Shown piece by piece: positions 32,783 to 42,011 of a stretch of 64,000 bases of DNA (positions within the stretch are counted from its first letter, which is position 1; each line of letters opens with the position of its first letter). The notes below the pieces were generated by a model. It saw only the letters and a program-made list of their open reading frames with translations, was not told the origin of the DNA and ran no database searches. This stretch comes from an uncultured Lachnospiraceae bacterium (GTDB lineage: Bacteria; Bacillota; Clostridia; Lachnospirales; Lachnospiraceae), in assembly GCA_947382625.1 (NCBI GenBank), contig CANDAG010000016.1, forward strand, positions 1 to 64,000. Reading direction: 5' to 3'. Made by a program: the position numbers and the translations under genes.

Positions 32783-33973
32783 ATGAATGAAGAACAGCGG
32801 TATATTCAAAAGAGAATATGGAAGGCAAGATTTCAGAGCATCCCTTTTTATCTGTGCAGAATATTTCCTGTGCGCAAAAAGAAAATTGTATTCTGTTGCA
32901 TCGAAGGCACCACAGGGTATACCTGCAATCCCAAATATATTGCGGAAGAGTTGATTCGAAGGAAAGCGGATTATGAGCTGGTATGGCTGGTAAACGATGA
33001 TTCCAAAAGGTTTCCACAGGAAATTAAGGTGGTGCGCAATACCCTGTGGAGGCGGGCATATGAGCTGTCTACTGCACATTTCTGGATTGATAACAGCCGG
33101 AAGCAGCTGGAAGCCCGGAAGAGAAAAGGTCAGATTTATATTCAGACCTGGCACGCCAAGCTGGGATTCAAGCCCACATGCCTTGACAGGGGAGCATCTT
33201 TTTCAAAGATTGCCTATCTGGTCAGTAAGCATGATTCGGATATGATTGATTATGTGCTGTCCAATTCGAAGTGGTATGATGACACTCTTCCTACGGGAAT
33301 GATCTATGATGGACCCACGCTCCGGACCGGTTCTCCCAGGTGTGATATTCTGGTAAATGACAGAGATGAGAGCAGGAAAAGGGTAAGAGAGAATTTCCAT
33401 TTATCAGAGGATGCAAGAATTCTGATGTATGCGCCCACTTTTCGAGGTGGCAGTCAGGGAACGAACCGGGCCATTGAGGTCAGTCAGGGGTTCCCGGATT
33501 ATGCCAGACTGGTGAAAGCATTGGAAAGACGTTTTGGAAGTAAATGGTATATTTTTCTCCGTCTTCATCCCCAGTTGGTGGCAAGGAATCTGGATCAAGG
33601 TGCGGCAGGTGCAGACGAGCATTTGATAGACGTGAGCAGGGTGGATGATATGTATGAAATCCTGGCAGGCTGTGACGCGTTTATGACGGATTATTCCAGT
33701 GCGGCCTTTGACGCTGCAGTGATGAGGGTCCCGATTTTTCTCTATGCAGACGATTACAAGGAGTACGAAGGAGAACGGGGAAAGCTGTTGTGGGATTTGC
33801 GTAAACTGCCTTTTCCTTTAGCGTTGGATAACGAGGAACTGGAGCAGAAGATTGCCGGGTTTGAGGATGAGAAATATCAAAAGCAATTAGAACTTCTGTT
33901 CCAGGAGACAGATATGGTGGAGGATGGAAAGGCTTCGGCGCGGGTAGTAGAGGCGGTGGAGAAACTTATATAG
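32783..33973 (+). CDS. CDP-glycerol glycerophosphotransferase family protein
   Basis: 396 residues, soluble or peripheral. TagF/TarL-type marks: IQTWHAKLGFK near residue 117, MYAPTFRG near 216, TDYSSAAFDAAV near 303 and an EGERG segment near 331. The family moves polyol-phosphate from CDP-glycerol or CDP-ribitol to an acceptor. It lies directly after the CDP-polyol genes, and the next gene begins one base after its stop. Length fits a primase or single-addition enzyme rather than a large teichoic acid polymerase. Confidence 0.85.
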   Translation: MNEEQRYIQKRIWKARFQSIPFYLCRIFPVRKKKIVFCCIEGTTGYTCNPKYIAEELIRRKADYELVWLVNDDSKRFPQEIKVVRNTLWRRAYELSTAHFWIDNSRKQLEARKRKGQIYIQTWHAKLGFKPTCLDRGASFSKIAYLVSKHDSDMIDYVLSNSKWYDDTLPTGMIYDGPTLRTGSPRCDILVNDRDESRKRVRENFHLSEDARILMYAPTFRGGSQGTNRAIEVSQGFPDYARLVKALERRFGSKWYIFLRLHPQLVARNLDQGAAGADEHLIDVSRVDDMYEILAGCDAFMTDYSSAAFDAAVMRVPIFLYADDYKEYEGERGKLLWDLRKLPFPLALDNEELEQKIAGFEDEKYQKQLELLFQETDMVEDGKASARVVEAVEKLI

Positions 33974-33974
33974 G

Positions 33975-36077
33975 ATGAATGAAAAGTATCAGATAGAAAT
34001 TGACGAATTTACAGAGCGGTTTCAAAACTTAAAAGATGCCAGGATCGTTCTTTATGGGATAGGCAGATATACGGCGACTCTTCTGGAAGGAATAGAAGGG
34101 TTTCGTTTCGTTGGACTTATGGACAAGGAGCCTTCCAATATAGGGAAAGAGATATTTGGCCTGCCGGTCATAGACAAAGACACGGCAGAAAAGACAGCTG
34201 ATCTGGTGGTTATTAATACATCTGAGACTTACTGGAATGTAATTTATGAGCGGATCCGGGATATTAAGATACCGGTTTATTACAAAAATGGTCAACAAGC
34301 AGAGAAAAGGAAATATGAGGAACTGGAGTATCCCTATCAGAATTTATCTTACGAAGATTTATGTTCCAAAATAGAAGATGCTGAAGTGGTATCCTTTGAC
34401 TTCTTTGATACTTTGTTTATGCGTAGCGTGTGCAATCCCAGAGATATATTTCGTCTGCTTGAAGCCAAGAGCCGGGAAAGATGGGAAGCCGAAACAGGCT
34501 ACACTGAAATCCGGAATAAAGCGAAAGAGAAATTGAGTGAAGATTATTCACTGGATGAGTTATATTTACAAATAGAAGATTTGAGTAAGATGCCTCATTC
34601 CATAATAGAGGCAATTAAGGAAAGAGAGCTTACTTTAGAAAGAAAACTCCTGATCCCGCGGGAAAAAGTTCTCTCCGCTTTGCGATTTGCCCAGGAAAAA
34701 GGAAAAGAAGTGTATATCATCAGTGACATGTATCTGCCGGAGGAGTTTTATCGGGACGTTTTAGGACTATATGCAATAGAGCTTCCGGAAGGGCATATTC
34801 TGCTGTCAAATATATTGCATAGAACCAAAGCAGACGGATCAATGTGGGAGTATTATTCAGAAAAAATTGTGAAGAACAGAAAGGCGTTGCATGTCGGAGA
34901 CCATCAGAAAGCAGATATTGAGGAACCCAAAAGATGTAATCTTGAAGCCTATAGAGTGCCTTGCGCATGGGATATGCTGACATCGTCATCTATGGGGGAG
35001 ATAGCGTCTTATATATGCAGTGATTATGACAGCGCAATTATGGGATGTGTCTTAAACAAATGGTGTAATGATCCATTTTCTCTCGGAAAAAGCAATGGTA
35101 TTGTACAGATAAGAAATAATGAGGAAATGGGCTATTGCGTGTTTGGGCCTGTGGTTCTGACTTTCCTTTTGTGGCTTTTGGAGAGAAGCAGGGAAGATCA
35201 TATTGAAAAGCTGATCTTTATGTCAAGAGATGGGTATTTTCTGAAAGAAGACTTCGAATACTTATGCAGCCTAAAGAACGAAAGGCAGGAGTGCTGCTAT
35301 CTGGGGATATCAAGACAGCTGGCTATGACCGCCTCCATAGAAACCCTGCAGGAGATTTTGGAATATGCGTCTATGCCCTACTCCGGCAGTATTCCGGAGC
35401 TGTTTGAGGATAGATTTGAAATTAAGAACATAGAAGAAATACCGGAAGGAAAACTGGAAGACTATATTGATAAATATTTTGATGAGATAGAGAAGTATGT
35501 TCTGAGTATACGGAAAGACTATTTGGATTATATAGAGCAAATGGGTCTTACTGATCAATGTGCCACGGTTGATCTGGGATATTATGGAAACAATCAGAAA
35601 TATTTAAATAAGCTGGCAGGTTTATGTATGCCCGGATATTATTTTAACGCGAATCTTTCGGAGCAGAACCAAAATACAGCGACACAAAAGATGACTGCCT
35701 GTTTTCAGAAAAAGAGCGACCTGACAGGAGAGCACAGCCAAATCTTAAAGCGTCAGATTTATCTGGAAAGCGTGATGACTGCACCCTATGGTATGGTGAA
35801 GGCGGTGGACAGAAGCGGACAGTTCAGGTGTGCAGAGAAAAAGAAAAACCAGGAATACTTTCAGGATAAGGTGGAGATTAATCAGGGAATAAAGCAATTT
35901 ATCTGTGATTATCTGAAATTGTTCGGAGAGTTTGAACTTGAGCCGAACACGGAATTTACAGATCAGTTTTATGGATTTTGCTTTAGCGGGAGACTTCAGT
36001 TTGCAGAAGAGGTGAAAAGGAGTTTTTTTAATGATAATGCAATGATGAATCGGATTGAGTCGATGTTGTTTTATTAA
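33975..36077 (+). CDS. Rossmann module / HAD-like protein with C-terminal glycan-cluster domain
   Basis: 700 residues. Residues 12-100 are the shared module (IVLYGIGRYTATLL ... LMDKEPSNIGKE). A HAD phosphatase-like core follows: FDFFDTL near 140 (DxxDT), ISDMYLP near 248 and HVGDHQKADIEEP near 307. Residues about 385-700 form a region seen with such HAD domains in polysaccharide clusters (IFMSRDGYFLKEDF, LGISRQLA). Hydrolysis of a sugar phosphate is inferred; the C-terminal part is unassigned. Start one base after the preceding stop. Confidence 0.72.
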   Translation: MNEKYQIEIDEFTERFQNLKDARIVLYGIGRYTATLLEGIEGFRFVGLMDKEPSNIGKEIFGLPVIDKDTAEKTADLVVINTSETYWNVIYERIRDIKIPVYYKNGQQAEKRKYEELEYPYQNLSYEDLCSKIEDAEVVSFDFFDTLFMRSVCNPRDIFRLLEAKSRERWEAETGYTEIRNKAKEKLSEDYSLDELYLQIEDLSKMPHSIIEAIKERELTLERKLLIPREKVLSALRFAQEKGKEVYIISDMYLPEEFYRDVLGLYAIELPEGHILLSNILHRTKADGSMWEYYSEKIVKNRKALHVGDHQKADIEEPKRCNLEAYRVPCAWDMLTSSSMGEIASYICSDYDSAIMGCVLNKWCNDPFSLGKSNGIVQIRNNEEMGYCVFGPVVLTFLLWLLERSREDHIEKLIFMSRDGYFLKEDFEYLCSLKNERQECCYLGISRQLAMTASIETLQEILEYASMPYSGSIPELFEDRFEIKNIEEIPEGKLEDYIDKYFDEIEKYVLSIRKDYLDYIEQMGLTDQCATVDLGYYGNNQKYLNKLAGLCMPGYYFNANLSEQNQNTATQKMTACFQKKSDLTGEHSQILKRQIYLESVMTAPYGMVKAVDRSGQFRCAEKKKNQEYFQDKVEINQGIKQFICDYLKLFGEFELEPNTEFTDQFYGFCFSGRLQFAEEVKRSFFNDNAMMNRIESMLFY

Positions 36078-36091
36078 AGTGGAGGAAGCTT

Positions 36092-37219
36092 ATGCGAAGT
36101 GATTTGGGGAAACTGACAGCGGATTGGAGCGATATAGAAAGCGTTGTTCTGTATGGTGCCGGGATTGTCGGTGGTATATGTCAGACATTGTTTGAGAGGG
36201 TGGATTTGGAGATTCCTTTTGTGATTGATCAGAACAAAAAGAAGCAGGGAACACTTTGGAGGGGGATTCCAATTATTTCTTATGATGAGGCCAGACCAAA
36301 GATACAGAATCGGAAGATTGTGGTTATGGCCGGGCATACTGCTTATGGAGATATTACCCGGTTTTTAAATGAACAGGGACTCGTGGAGTTTAAAGATTTT
36401 TGTAATGTGGGACATTTTATGTCGGAATGGCTCTGGTCTGCAAAGCAGATGAATTGTGTATTTCACGTGGACATGACAATTACTACAAAATGCACATTAA
36501 ATTGCAGACATTGTAATCTGTTTATCCCTTATCATAAGGAGAAGGTCAATTTCTCTTTTGAGGAAATGAAAAAGAGTATCGATTTGTTTTTTGAGAGGAT
36601 TGATTTCGTAACATATTTTGGATTGATTGGCGGAGAAACCTTTCTTCATCCGGATTTAGAGAGATTTATTATTTATTTAGGTGAAACGTATCGGAAGCAG
36701 ATAGGAAAGATTACAGTAATTACAAATGGGACGGTAACGCCTCCGGACTCACTTCTAAAAGTGATAAAAAAGTATGATATGTATTTGAGCATCAGTGATT
36801 ACACAAATGTGGTACCTTATCACAAAAAAATAGATCAGCTTGTTGAAAGAGCAGATAAATATGGGATTGATTATTATAGAAATTCTTCAATTGTATGGAC
36901 AGATTTTGGATTTCCGGAACATCCTTTGAAACGTACGCCGGAGGAACTGGAGGAACATTTAAATAGCTGCAGACCAAACTGGAATGCGCTGCATGGCGGG
37001 AAGTTTTATTATTGTAATGTATCGTGGTGCGCAGAACAAAGCGGGCGGTTTAAGTTGCAACCGGAGGATTATATTGATCTAGAGGCCATTGATCCGCAGG
37101 ATAAAGCGGCATGCCGAAAGATTGTAGAGCTTAGCCGGGGAACCAGTAGCTTTTGCCGTATTTGCGGCGGATGCGGAGCCGATAATACAAATTATGTACC
37201 GACAGGGGTGCAGATGTAA
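36092..37219 (+). CDS. Rossmann module / radical SAM protein with C-terminal cysteine cluster
   Basis: 375 residues. Residues 9-110 are the shared module (VVLYGAGIVGGICQTL ... VIDQNKKKQGT). The radical SAM motif CTLNCRHC (CxxxCxxC) is at about 133-140, followed by GLIGGETFLHPDLERF. A C-terminal cysteine group (CRPNW, YYCNVSWC, CRICGGCGAD) suggests auxiliary Fe-S sites as in SPASM proteins. Radical chemistry on a sugar or peptide is likely; the substrate is unknown. GGAGGAAG precedes the ATG. Base composition drops to AT-rich from about here. Confidence 0.78.
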   Translation: MRSDLGKLTADWSDIESVVLYGAGIVGGICQTLFERVDLEIPFVIDQNKKKQGTLWRGIPIISYDEARPKIQNRKIVVMAGHTAYGDITRFLNEQGLVEFKDFCNVGHFMSEWLWSAKQMNCVFHVDMTITTKCTLNCRHCNLFIPYHKEKVNFSFEEMKKSIDLFFERIDFVTYFGLIGGETFLHPDLERFIIYLGETYRKQIGKITVITNGTVTPPDSLLKVIKKYDMYLSISDYTNVVPYHKKIDQLVERADKYGIDYYRNSSIVWTDFGFPEHPLKRTPEELEEHLNSCRPNWNALHGGKFYYCNVSWCAEQSGRFKLQPEDYIDLEAIDPQDKAACRKIVELSRGTSSFCRICGGCGADNTNYVPTGVQM

Positions 37220-37251
37220 ATTGAAATAATAACAGGCAGGGAGAAAAATAA

Positions 37252-38439
37252 ATGTTTTATGGTGAATTTATACAGGAAGTAAATGAATTAAAGAAAAAAA
37301 CCGAGAAGTTGTATATTTATGGAGCCGGATTAAGGGGAAAAGAGCTTTGTCATATACTGACCAGAAATGATATCCAGATAGAAGGGTTTATCGTCACAAA
37401 AGCAGAGGAAGGTGCAACTGCACTTGGTTTTCCCATTATCACAGCAAGTACGGTGATGCATGAAAATGTCGGAATTATTGTGGGGTTGGGAGATATCTAC
37501 ACCAGAGAGGTGATGGAATATCTTAAAGAGCAGAACGCAGATTTTGACCGAATAATTGATGGCGGGAAATATATTTCTATAGATCGCGGATCAAAGGATC
37601 TGCAGGATAATCCAACACTTGAAATTACAACAGTGCTGGGGTGTAGTGTAAACTGCAGATATTGTCCGCAAAAAGTACTGCTGAGCAGATATTATGAAAA
37701 GGATAAGAAAAGAAAACGAGTAATGTCATTGGAGGATTTTAAGGTATATTTGGAGCATACTCCGGACAAATGTGATTTTATGTTTGCAGGAATGTCAGAA
37801 CCATATTTAAATCCTGATTGTACTGAAATGTTGAAGATGGCATGTGAAGCTGGAAAGAATGTTTCGTTGTATACATCGTTAGAAGGGGCGACACAAAAGG
37901 ATGTGGAAGAAATTCTAAAGCTTCCGTTCCAGTTTGTGGGGCTTCATGTAGCAGATGAAAATAATTATGCGCATATTACTGTTTCTGAGGAATATCTGCA
38001 GCTTGTAGATCAACTGATCAATGCGACCAAACCGAATGGAGAGCCTTTTATCAATGATATTAGCGCACAGGCTAACCCGCTCCCGGAAATAATGGAAATG
38101 TGCAAAGGAAAATATGAAGTACTGATATCTCTCCAGGATAGAGCGGGGAATCTGGAAGGTGACGAATTGGCTGGGAGAGAGAATTTACTGACTACGGAAA
38201 AAATAACCTGTTGCTTTAGCGGTCCGAAGCTTAATAATCATGTGGTGTTACCGGATGGAACATTGCTTTTGTGTAACATGGATTATGGAATGCAGCATAT
38301 ATTAGGAAATCTCTTGGTAGATACTTATGATGAAATCAGAAAGAAAGAAGAGATGAAGAGGGTGTTTGCTGGGATCGCAGGGGATCAGTCAGTGGATTTG
38401 TTGTGTAGGAAGTGTTTGTTTGCGATGGTGGAGAGGTAG
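37252..38439 (+). CDS. Rossmann module / second radical SAM protein
   Basis: 395 residues, same architecture as the previous gene but distinct in sequence. The module lies at residues 15-110 (LYIYGAGLRGKELCHIL), the Fe-S motif CSVNCRYCPQK near 130. The C-terminal end has CCFSG, LLLCNMDYG and CRKCLF cysteines. MFAGMSEPYLNPD is the usual GGEP-equivalent strand. Two adjacent radical SAM enzymes with the same appended module suggest consecutive steps. Confidence 0.78.
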   Translation: MFYGEFIQEVNELKKKTEKLYIYGAGLRGKELCHILTRNDIQIEGFIVTKAEEGATALGFPIITASTVMHENVGIIVGLGDIYTREVMEYLKEQNADFDRIIDGGKYISIDRGSKDLQDNPTLEITTVLGCSVNCRYCPQKVLLSRYYEKDKKRKRVMSLEDFKVYLEHTPDKCDFMFAGMSEPYLNPDCTEMLKMACEAGKNVSLYTSLEGATQKDVEEILKLPFQFVGLHVADENNYAHITVSEEYLQLVDQLINATKPNGEPFINDISAQANPLPEIMEMCKGKYEVLISLQDRAGNLEGDELAGRENLLTTEKITCCFSGPKLNNHVVLPDGTLLLCNMDYGMQHILGNLLVDTYDEIRKKEEMKRVFAGIAGDQSVDLLCRKCLFAMVER

Positions 38440-38446
38440 AGGGATT

Positions 38447-39466
38447 ATGGATAATATTCAAATAGATACAATAAAGGAAATATACAATTTACTATGTGAT
38501 GATATTTCCAGATCTGTTTTTGAAAATAGACTTATGTATAGTTTGACTGAAGATACAAAATTTATCAGAAATGTGGTATGTACTATTGAAAAGGGGCAGG
38601 AAATATATGAACATTTAAAATTAAGCACAAAGAAAAAAGTGATTTTCGGTGTGGGGAGTGTTGGAAAAAGACTAGTGCGTATATATAACGATATTAAATT
38701 TGAGTGTTTTGTTGACAATAATCATGTTGGGCAGATATATAAGGAATTGCCGGTAATAGGAATTGAAGAGCTCAAGGAAAAACACAGGAATTCTCTTATT
38801 ATTATCTCATCGAATAAATATCATAAGGAAATATTAAAACAGTTGCTTGAGGAGGGATTCCAACAGGAGAATATTATTAATATCGGCATGGAGTACGAGA
38901 AGTTAAACCATTTACAATATTTTGATCTTCCATATATGGAGGAGCGAAGAATAAAAGAGGAAATTTTTGTTGATGGAGGAAGCTTTGATGGAAATACATC
39001 AATAGATTTTTCGAATTGGTGTGGGGGGGGGTATATTTATGCCTGGGAGCCGGACCCGGATAATCAAAAGAAGTGCAGACAGCTGTTGGAGAAAAATAGT
39101 TTATGTTACGAGCTGATTCCTAAAGGATTATGGAGTAAAGCAGAAGTATTAAATTTAACTATGGATGAAAAAAGTTCAAGAATATCCGAACAAGGGATGG
39201 AAGTCGAAGTAGATAGTATAGATAATGCAATAGGAAAACAGGTAACATTTGTGAAAATGGATATCGAAGGGGCTGAGTATCAGGCTCTATTGGGTGCCCG
39301 AAATACAATTCGGGATTATAAACCTAAATTAGCAATTTGTGTTTATCATAAAGCGGAGGATATTTGGGAATTACCAAGTTTGATACATAAGCTTAATCCA
39401 GAATATAGGTTTTATTTTAGGCATTATTCTTTTGGAGACGTTGAGACGGTTTTATATGCATTATAA
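38447..39466 (+). CDS. Rossmann module / FkbM-family methyltransferase, with G9 tract
   Basis: About 339 residues. Residues ~60-150 hold the module (KVIFGVGSVGKRLVRIY ... FVDNNHVGQ). From ~170 it is an FkbM-type SAM methyltransferase (IFVDGGSFDGNTSIDF, EPDPDNQKKC, FVKMDIEGAEYQALLGA). O-methylation of a glycan is the probable role. A run of nine G (39023-39031) in codons 193-195 (Gly-Gly-Gly) makes the frame prone to slippage; in this sequence it is in frame. I chose ATG 38447 with AGAGGG in front; an upstream in-frame extension overlaps the previous gene. Confidence 0.82.
   Translation: MDNIQIDTIKEIYNLLCDDISRSVFENRLMYSLTEDTKFIRNVVCTIEKGQEIYEHLKLSTKKKVIFGVGSVGKRLVRIYNDIKFECFVDNNHVGQIYKELPVIGIEELKEKHRNSLIIISSNKYHKEILKQLLEEGFQQENIINIGMEYEKLNHLQYFDLPYMEERRIKEEIFVDGGSFDGNTSIDFSNWCGGGYIYAWEPDPDNQKKCRQLLEKNSLCYELIPKGLWSKAEVLNLTMDEKSSRISEQGMEVEVDSIDNAIGKQVTFVKMDIEGAEYQALLGARNTIRDYKPKLAICVYHKAEDIWELPSLIHKLNPEYRFYFRHYSFGDVETVLYAL
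39023..39031 (+). repeat. Nine-G homopolymer in the FkbM methyltransferase gene
   Basis: GGG GGG GGG in frame after TGT. The gene is otherwise AT-rich and glycine could use other codons, so the tract is notable. Confidence 0.95.
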
Positions 39467-39480
39467 ATTGTGAGGAAACT

Positions 39481-40578
39481 ATGGCTAAAATATTTAATGT
39501 AAGTGTTAAACAGTTTAGGGACAATGTAAAAAATAAAAAAATAGTATTGTGGGGGGCAGGAAAACTTGCTTCATATTATGTGCAGACTTTTTGTGAGGGT
39601 TTAAAAATTCTATTTATTGTTGATAAGAATGAAGAAGTATGTGGGAAGAATCTGCTAGTAGAACATACTGAATATCCAGTTATTAGTGTAGACAAATTTT
39701 TAAATAAATTGGAGACAGAGAAAGAATTAATGGTTTCTATTTCAATTTTTATTACACCTACAGCATATGCAGGAGAAATTATTAAGTATATAAATGGAAT
39801 TACTCTTTTGAACATGGTGGATTGCTATGTTGGGGTTTTGATGAGAGATTATTGTGAGCTGGAAACATTCAATTTTTCAGCGGGAAAAGATAAAATTCCG
39901 AAAAAAATACATTATTGTTGGTTTGGGGGGGGGCAAATTCCAGAACATTTAAAAAAATATATGGAATCTTGGAACAAGTTTTGTCCTGATTATGACATTA
40001 TCCGTTGGGATGAAAATAATTATGATATATCAAAAAACAAATACATGAAAGAAGCTTATGAATGTGGGAAATGGGCATTTGTTCCAGATTATGCGAGATT
40101 AGATATTATTTATAATGAAGGTGGAATATATTTAGACACTGATGTTGAATTGTTAACTTCGTTAGATAGGCTTTTAAAGGATGATATGTTTTGTGGATTT
40201 AGTTGCAATTTTCAGATAGGATTGGGAGTAGGATTTGGAGCAATAAAAGGGCATTTATTAATAAAGGAATTAAGAGACTTTTATGATGATTTATCCTTTC
40301 GGCTTCCAAATGGCAAATTGAATCTGACCACATGCTATGAATATCAACATCCCGTTTTAAAAAAATATGGGTTTAGTTTAGAGAACAGTTACCAAAAAAA
40401 GAATGACGTTGTAATCTACCCGTCTGAAGTTTTATCACCTGATGCAGGGCTTATTTTTAAAAATTATTCTAATAATACAGTTTCTGTTCACCATTTCGAA
40501 TACAGTTGGGCAAGCGAGGAAGAGAAGGAGAAACTCAATTTATTCAAAGAAGAAGTGAAAAATTTGGAACTGTTATAG
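39481..40578 (+). CDS. Rossmann module / GT32 glycosyltransferase, with G9 tract
   Basis: 365 residues. Residues 17-110 are the module (IVLWGAGKLASYYVQ ... IVDKNEEVCGKN). From ~138 it is a GT32/DXD-type transferase: IPKKIHYCWFGGG, then DYARLDIIYNEGGIYLDTDV with the metal-binding DxD near residue 220. It transfers a hexose from a nucleotide donor; donor and acceptor unknown. Nine Gs (39925-39933) encode the Gly-Gly-Gly in WFGGG, at the conserved strand; a slip would remove the whole catalytic domain. Confidence 0.85.
   Translation: MAKIFNVSVKQFRDNVKNKKIVLWGAGKLASYYVQTFCEGLKILFIVDKNEEVCGKNLLVEHTEYPVISVDKFLNKLETEKELMVSISIFITPTAYAGEIIKYINGITLLNMVDCYVGVLMRDYCELETFNFSAGKDKIPKKIHYCWFGGGQIPEHLKKYMESWNKFCPDYDIIRWDENNYDISKNKYMKEAYECGKWAFVPDYARLDIIYNEGGIYLDTDVELLTSLDRLLKDDMFCGFSCNFQIGLGVGFGAIKGHLLIKELRDFYDDLSFRLPNGKLNLTTCYEYQHPVLKKYGFSLENSYQKKNDVVIYPSEVLSPDAGLIFKNYSNNTVSVHHFEYSWASEEEKEKLNLFKEEVKNLELL
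39925..39933 (+). repeat. Nine-G homopolymer in the GT32 gene
   Basis: Same length and same reading phase as the tract 900 bases upstream in the FkbM gene; both currently in frame. Confidence 0.95.
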
Positions 40579-40638
40579 AAACATTTTGATAATAAATGGA
40601 AGAAACAGGATTTTTGACTGTAGAAAAAAGATATAGTC

Positions 40639-40794
40639 GTGTGTAAGATCAGGAAAGAAACTATTCAGAATAGCATTGGGAAGAAACTGTTTTATGCCAA
40701 ACCAATAGTAGAGGAAAAGAATCTCATCATCAGTGTAAGGAAAAACCTAGGAGAAGAAATTAAGAATTTTAGGCTGATTAAAGTTAAAGTATAA
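40639..40794 (+). CDS. Small basic protein, hypothetical
   Basis: 51 residues from GTG 40639 to TAA 40794 in the 260-base gap between two glycosyltransferase genes. It contains IGKKLFYAKPIVEEKN and LGEEIKNFRLIKVKV, basic and beta-like, with no recognised domain and no good ribosome site. It may be the leftover end of a deleted gene. Confidence 0.3.
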   Translation: MCKIRKETIQNSIGKKLFYAKPIVEEKNLIISVRKNLGEEIKNFRLIKVKV

Positions 40795-40841
40795 CTCAGA
40801 GATTCTGAAAATCTATTATTATGTTTTGGAGGAACAGTAGA

Positions 40842-41951
40842 ATGATTAAAGTATTGCAATTTCCAATAGCGAATAGCAAAGGGGGCATTACTCAATATAT
40901 TTTAACAAACTGGAAATTTATTGATAAATCTCGATTCCAGTTTGATTTTGCGACAATGAGTAAATCGTTGACATTTGCTGAAAGTCTAGAAAAAGAAGGA
41001 TGCAAAATACATTATATCTCATGTTATGCAGAAGATGATAAAGATAAATTTGTGGATGAATTTAGAGAGATTTTAGTAAAAGGTAATTATGATGTCGTTC
41101 ATTTACACACTTCATATTGGAAAAGTTTTTATGTTGAGCAAATTGCAAAGGAAGTAGGGGTTAAGAAAATAATTATTCATGCCCATACTACGGGAGTCAC
41201 GATTTTGGATGACAAACAAAGGAACGATGCCATACAAGTACACAAAGAAAATTTGAACTTATTAACAGAGGAAATGGCTACAGACTACTGGGCATGTACT
41301 TGGAAAGCCGCTGATTTTTTATTTGGAAATAGAATAAGCAAGAAAAATATTAGAATAATGAAAAACGTTATCGATTTATCCCAATTTAAGTATAACAAAG
41401 CCATTAGACAAAAATATCGGAGTAAGATGGGACTAGATCGAAAATATGTTATTGGAAATGTGGGACTGTTTGTATATCCTAAAAATCAAGGCTTTTTATT
41501 AGAAGTGTTTTCTGAAATTTGTAAAAGTCATAAAAACAGTTCTAATGAATACAGATTACTTTTAGTAGGTGCAGGAGCCAGAGAACAAGAATATAAGAAT
41601 ATGGTTCAAAACTTGGATATAAAGAACGAAGTAATCTTTACAGGCTATAGAAGTGATATTTCTGAACTCCTACAGGCAATGGATTTGTTCTGCTTACCTT
41701 CAATAATGGAGGGAATGCCGATTGCATTAATCGAGGCTCAAGCAGCAGGTTTGCCATGTGTTGTCAGCGATCAAATTACGCATGAAGCTATAATTAATGA
41801 TGATGTAGATTCATTACCGCTTGATGTGAAGGCATGGAAAGAAAAAATATTGGAATACAGTGTTAAAAAGAATAATAGAGAGAGCTTGATAAATAAGGAA
41901 TACGATATCAGGACACAAATAAAGTGTGTAGAGCGGGGATATCTTGAATAG
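40842..41951 (+). CDS. GT4 family glycosyltransferase
   Basis: About 369 residues, GT-B fold. N-terminal SKGGITQYI and HLHTSYWKSFYVE, C-terminal nucleotide-binding ENxGxx-type region (GNVGLFVYPKNQGFLLEVF) and EGMPIALIEAQAAGLPCVVS near residue 290, which is the GT4 signature EGxPxxLxEAxAxGxPVV. Retaining transfer of a hexose from NDP-sugar. ATG 42 bases into the frame (40842) has GGAGGAAC in front; the longer start at 40821 contains that site. It lacks the shared module found in its neighbours. Confidence 0.88.
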   Translation: MIKVLQFPIANSKGGITQYILTNWKFIDKSRFQFDFATMSKSLTFAESLEKEGCKIHYISCYAEDDKDKFVDEFREILVKGNYDVVHLHTSYWKSFYVEQIAKEVGVKKIIIHAHTTGVTILDDKQRNDAIQVHKENLNLLTEEMATDYWACTWKAADFLFGNRISKKNIRIMKNVIDLSQFKYNKAIRQKYRSKMGLDRKYVIGNVGLFVYPKNQGFLLEVFSEICKSHKNSSNEYRLLLVGAGAREQEYKNMVQNLDIKNEVIFTGYRSDISELLQAMDLFCLPSIMEGMPIALIEAQAAGLPCVVSDQITHEAIINDDVDSLPLDVKAWKEKILEYSVKKNNRESLINKEYDIRTQIKCVERGYLE

Positions 41952-42011
41952 ATTAAAAATAGGTTTGCTTCAAGATTGAGAAGTATATAATTTGAATGAG
42001 GTGTAAGAATT

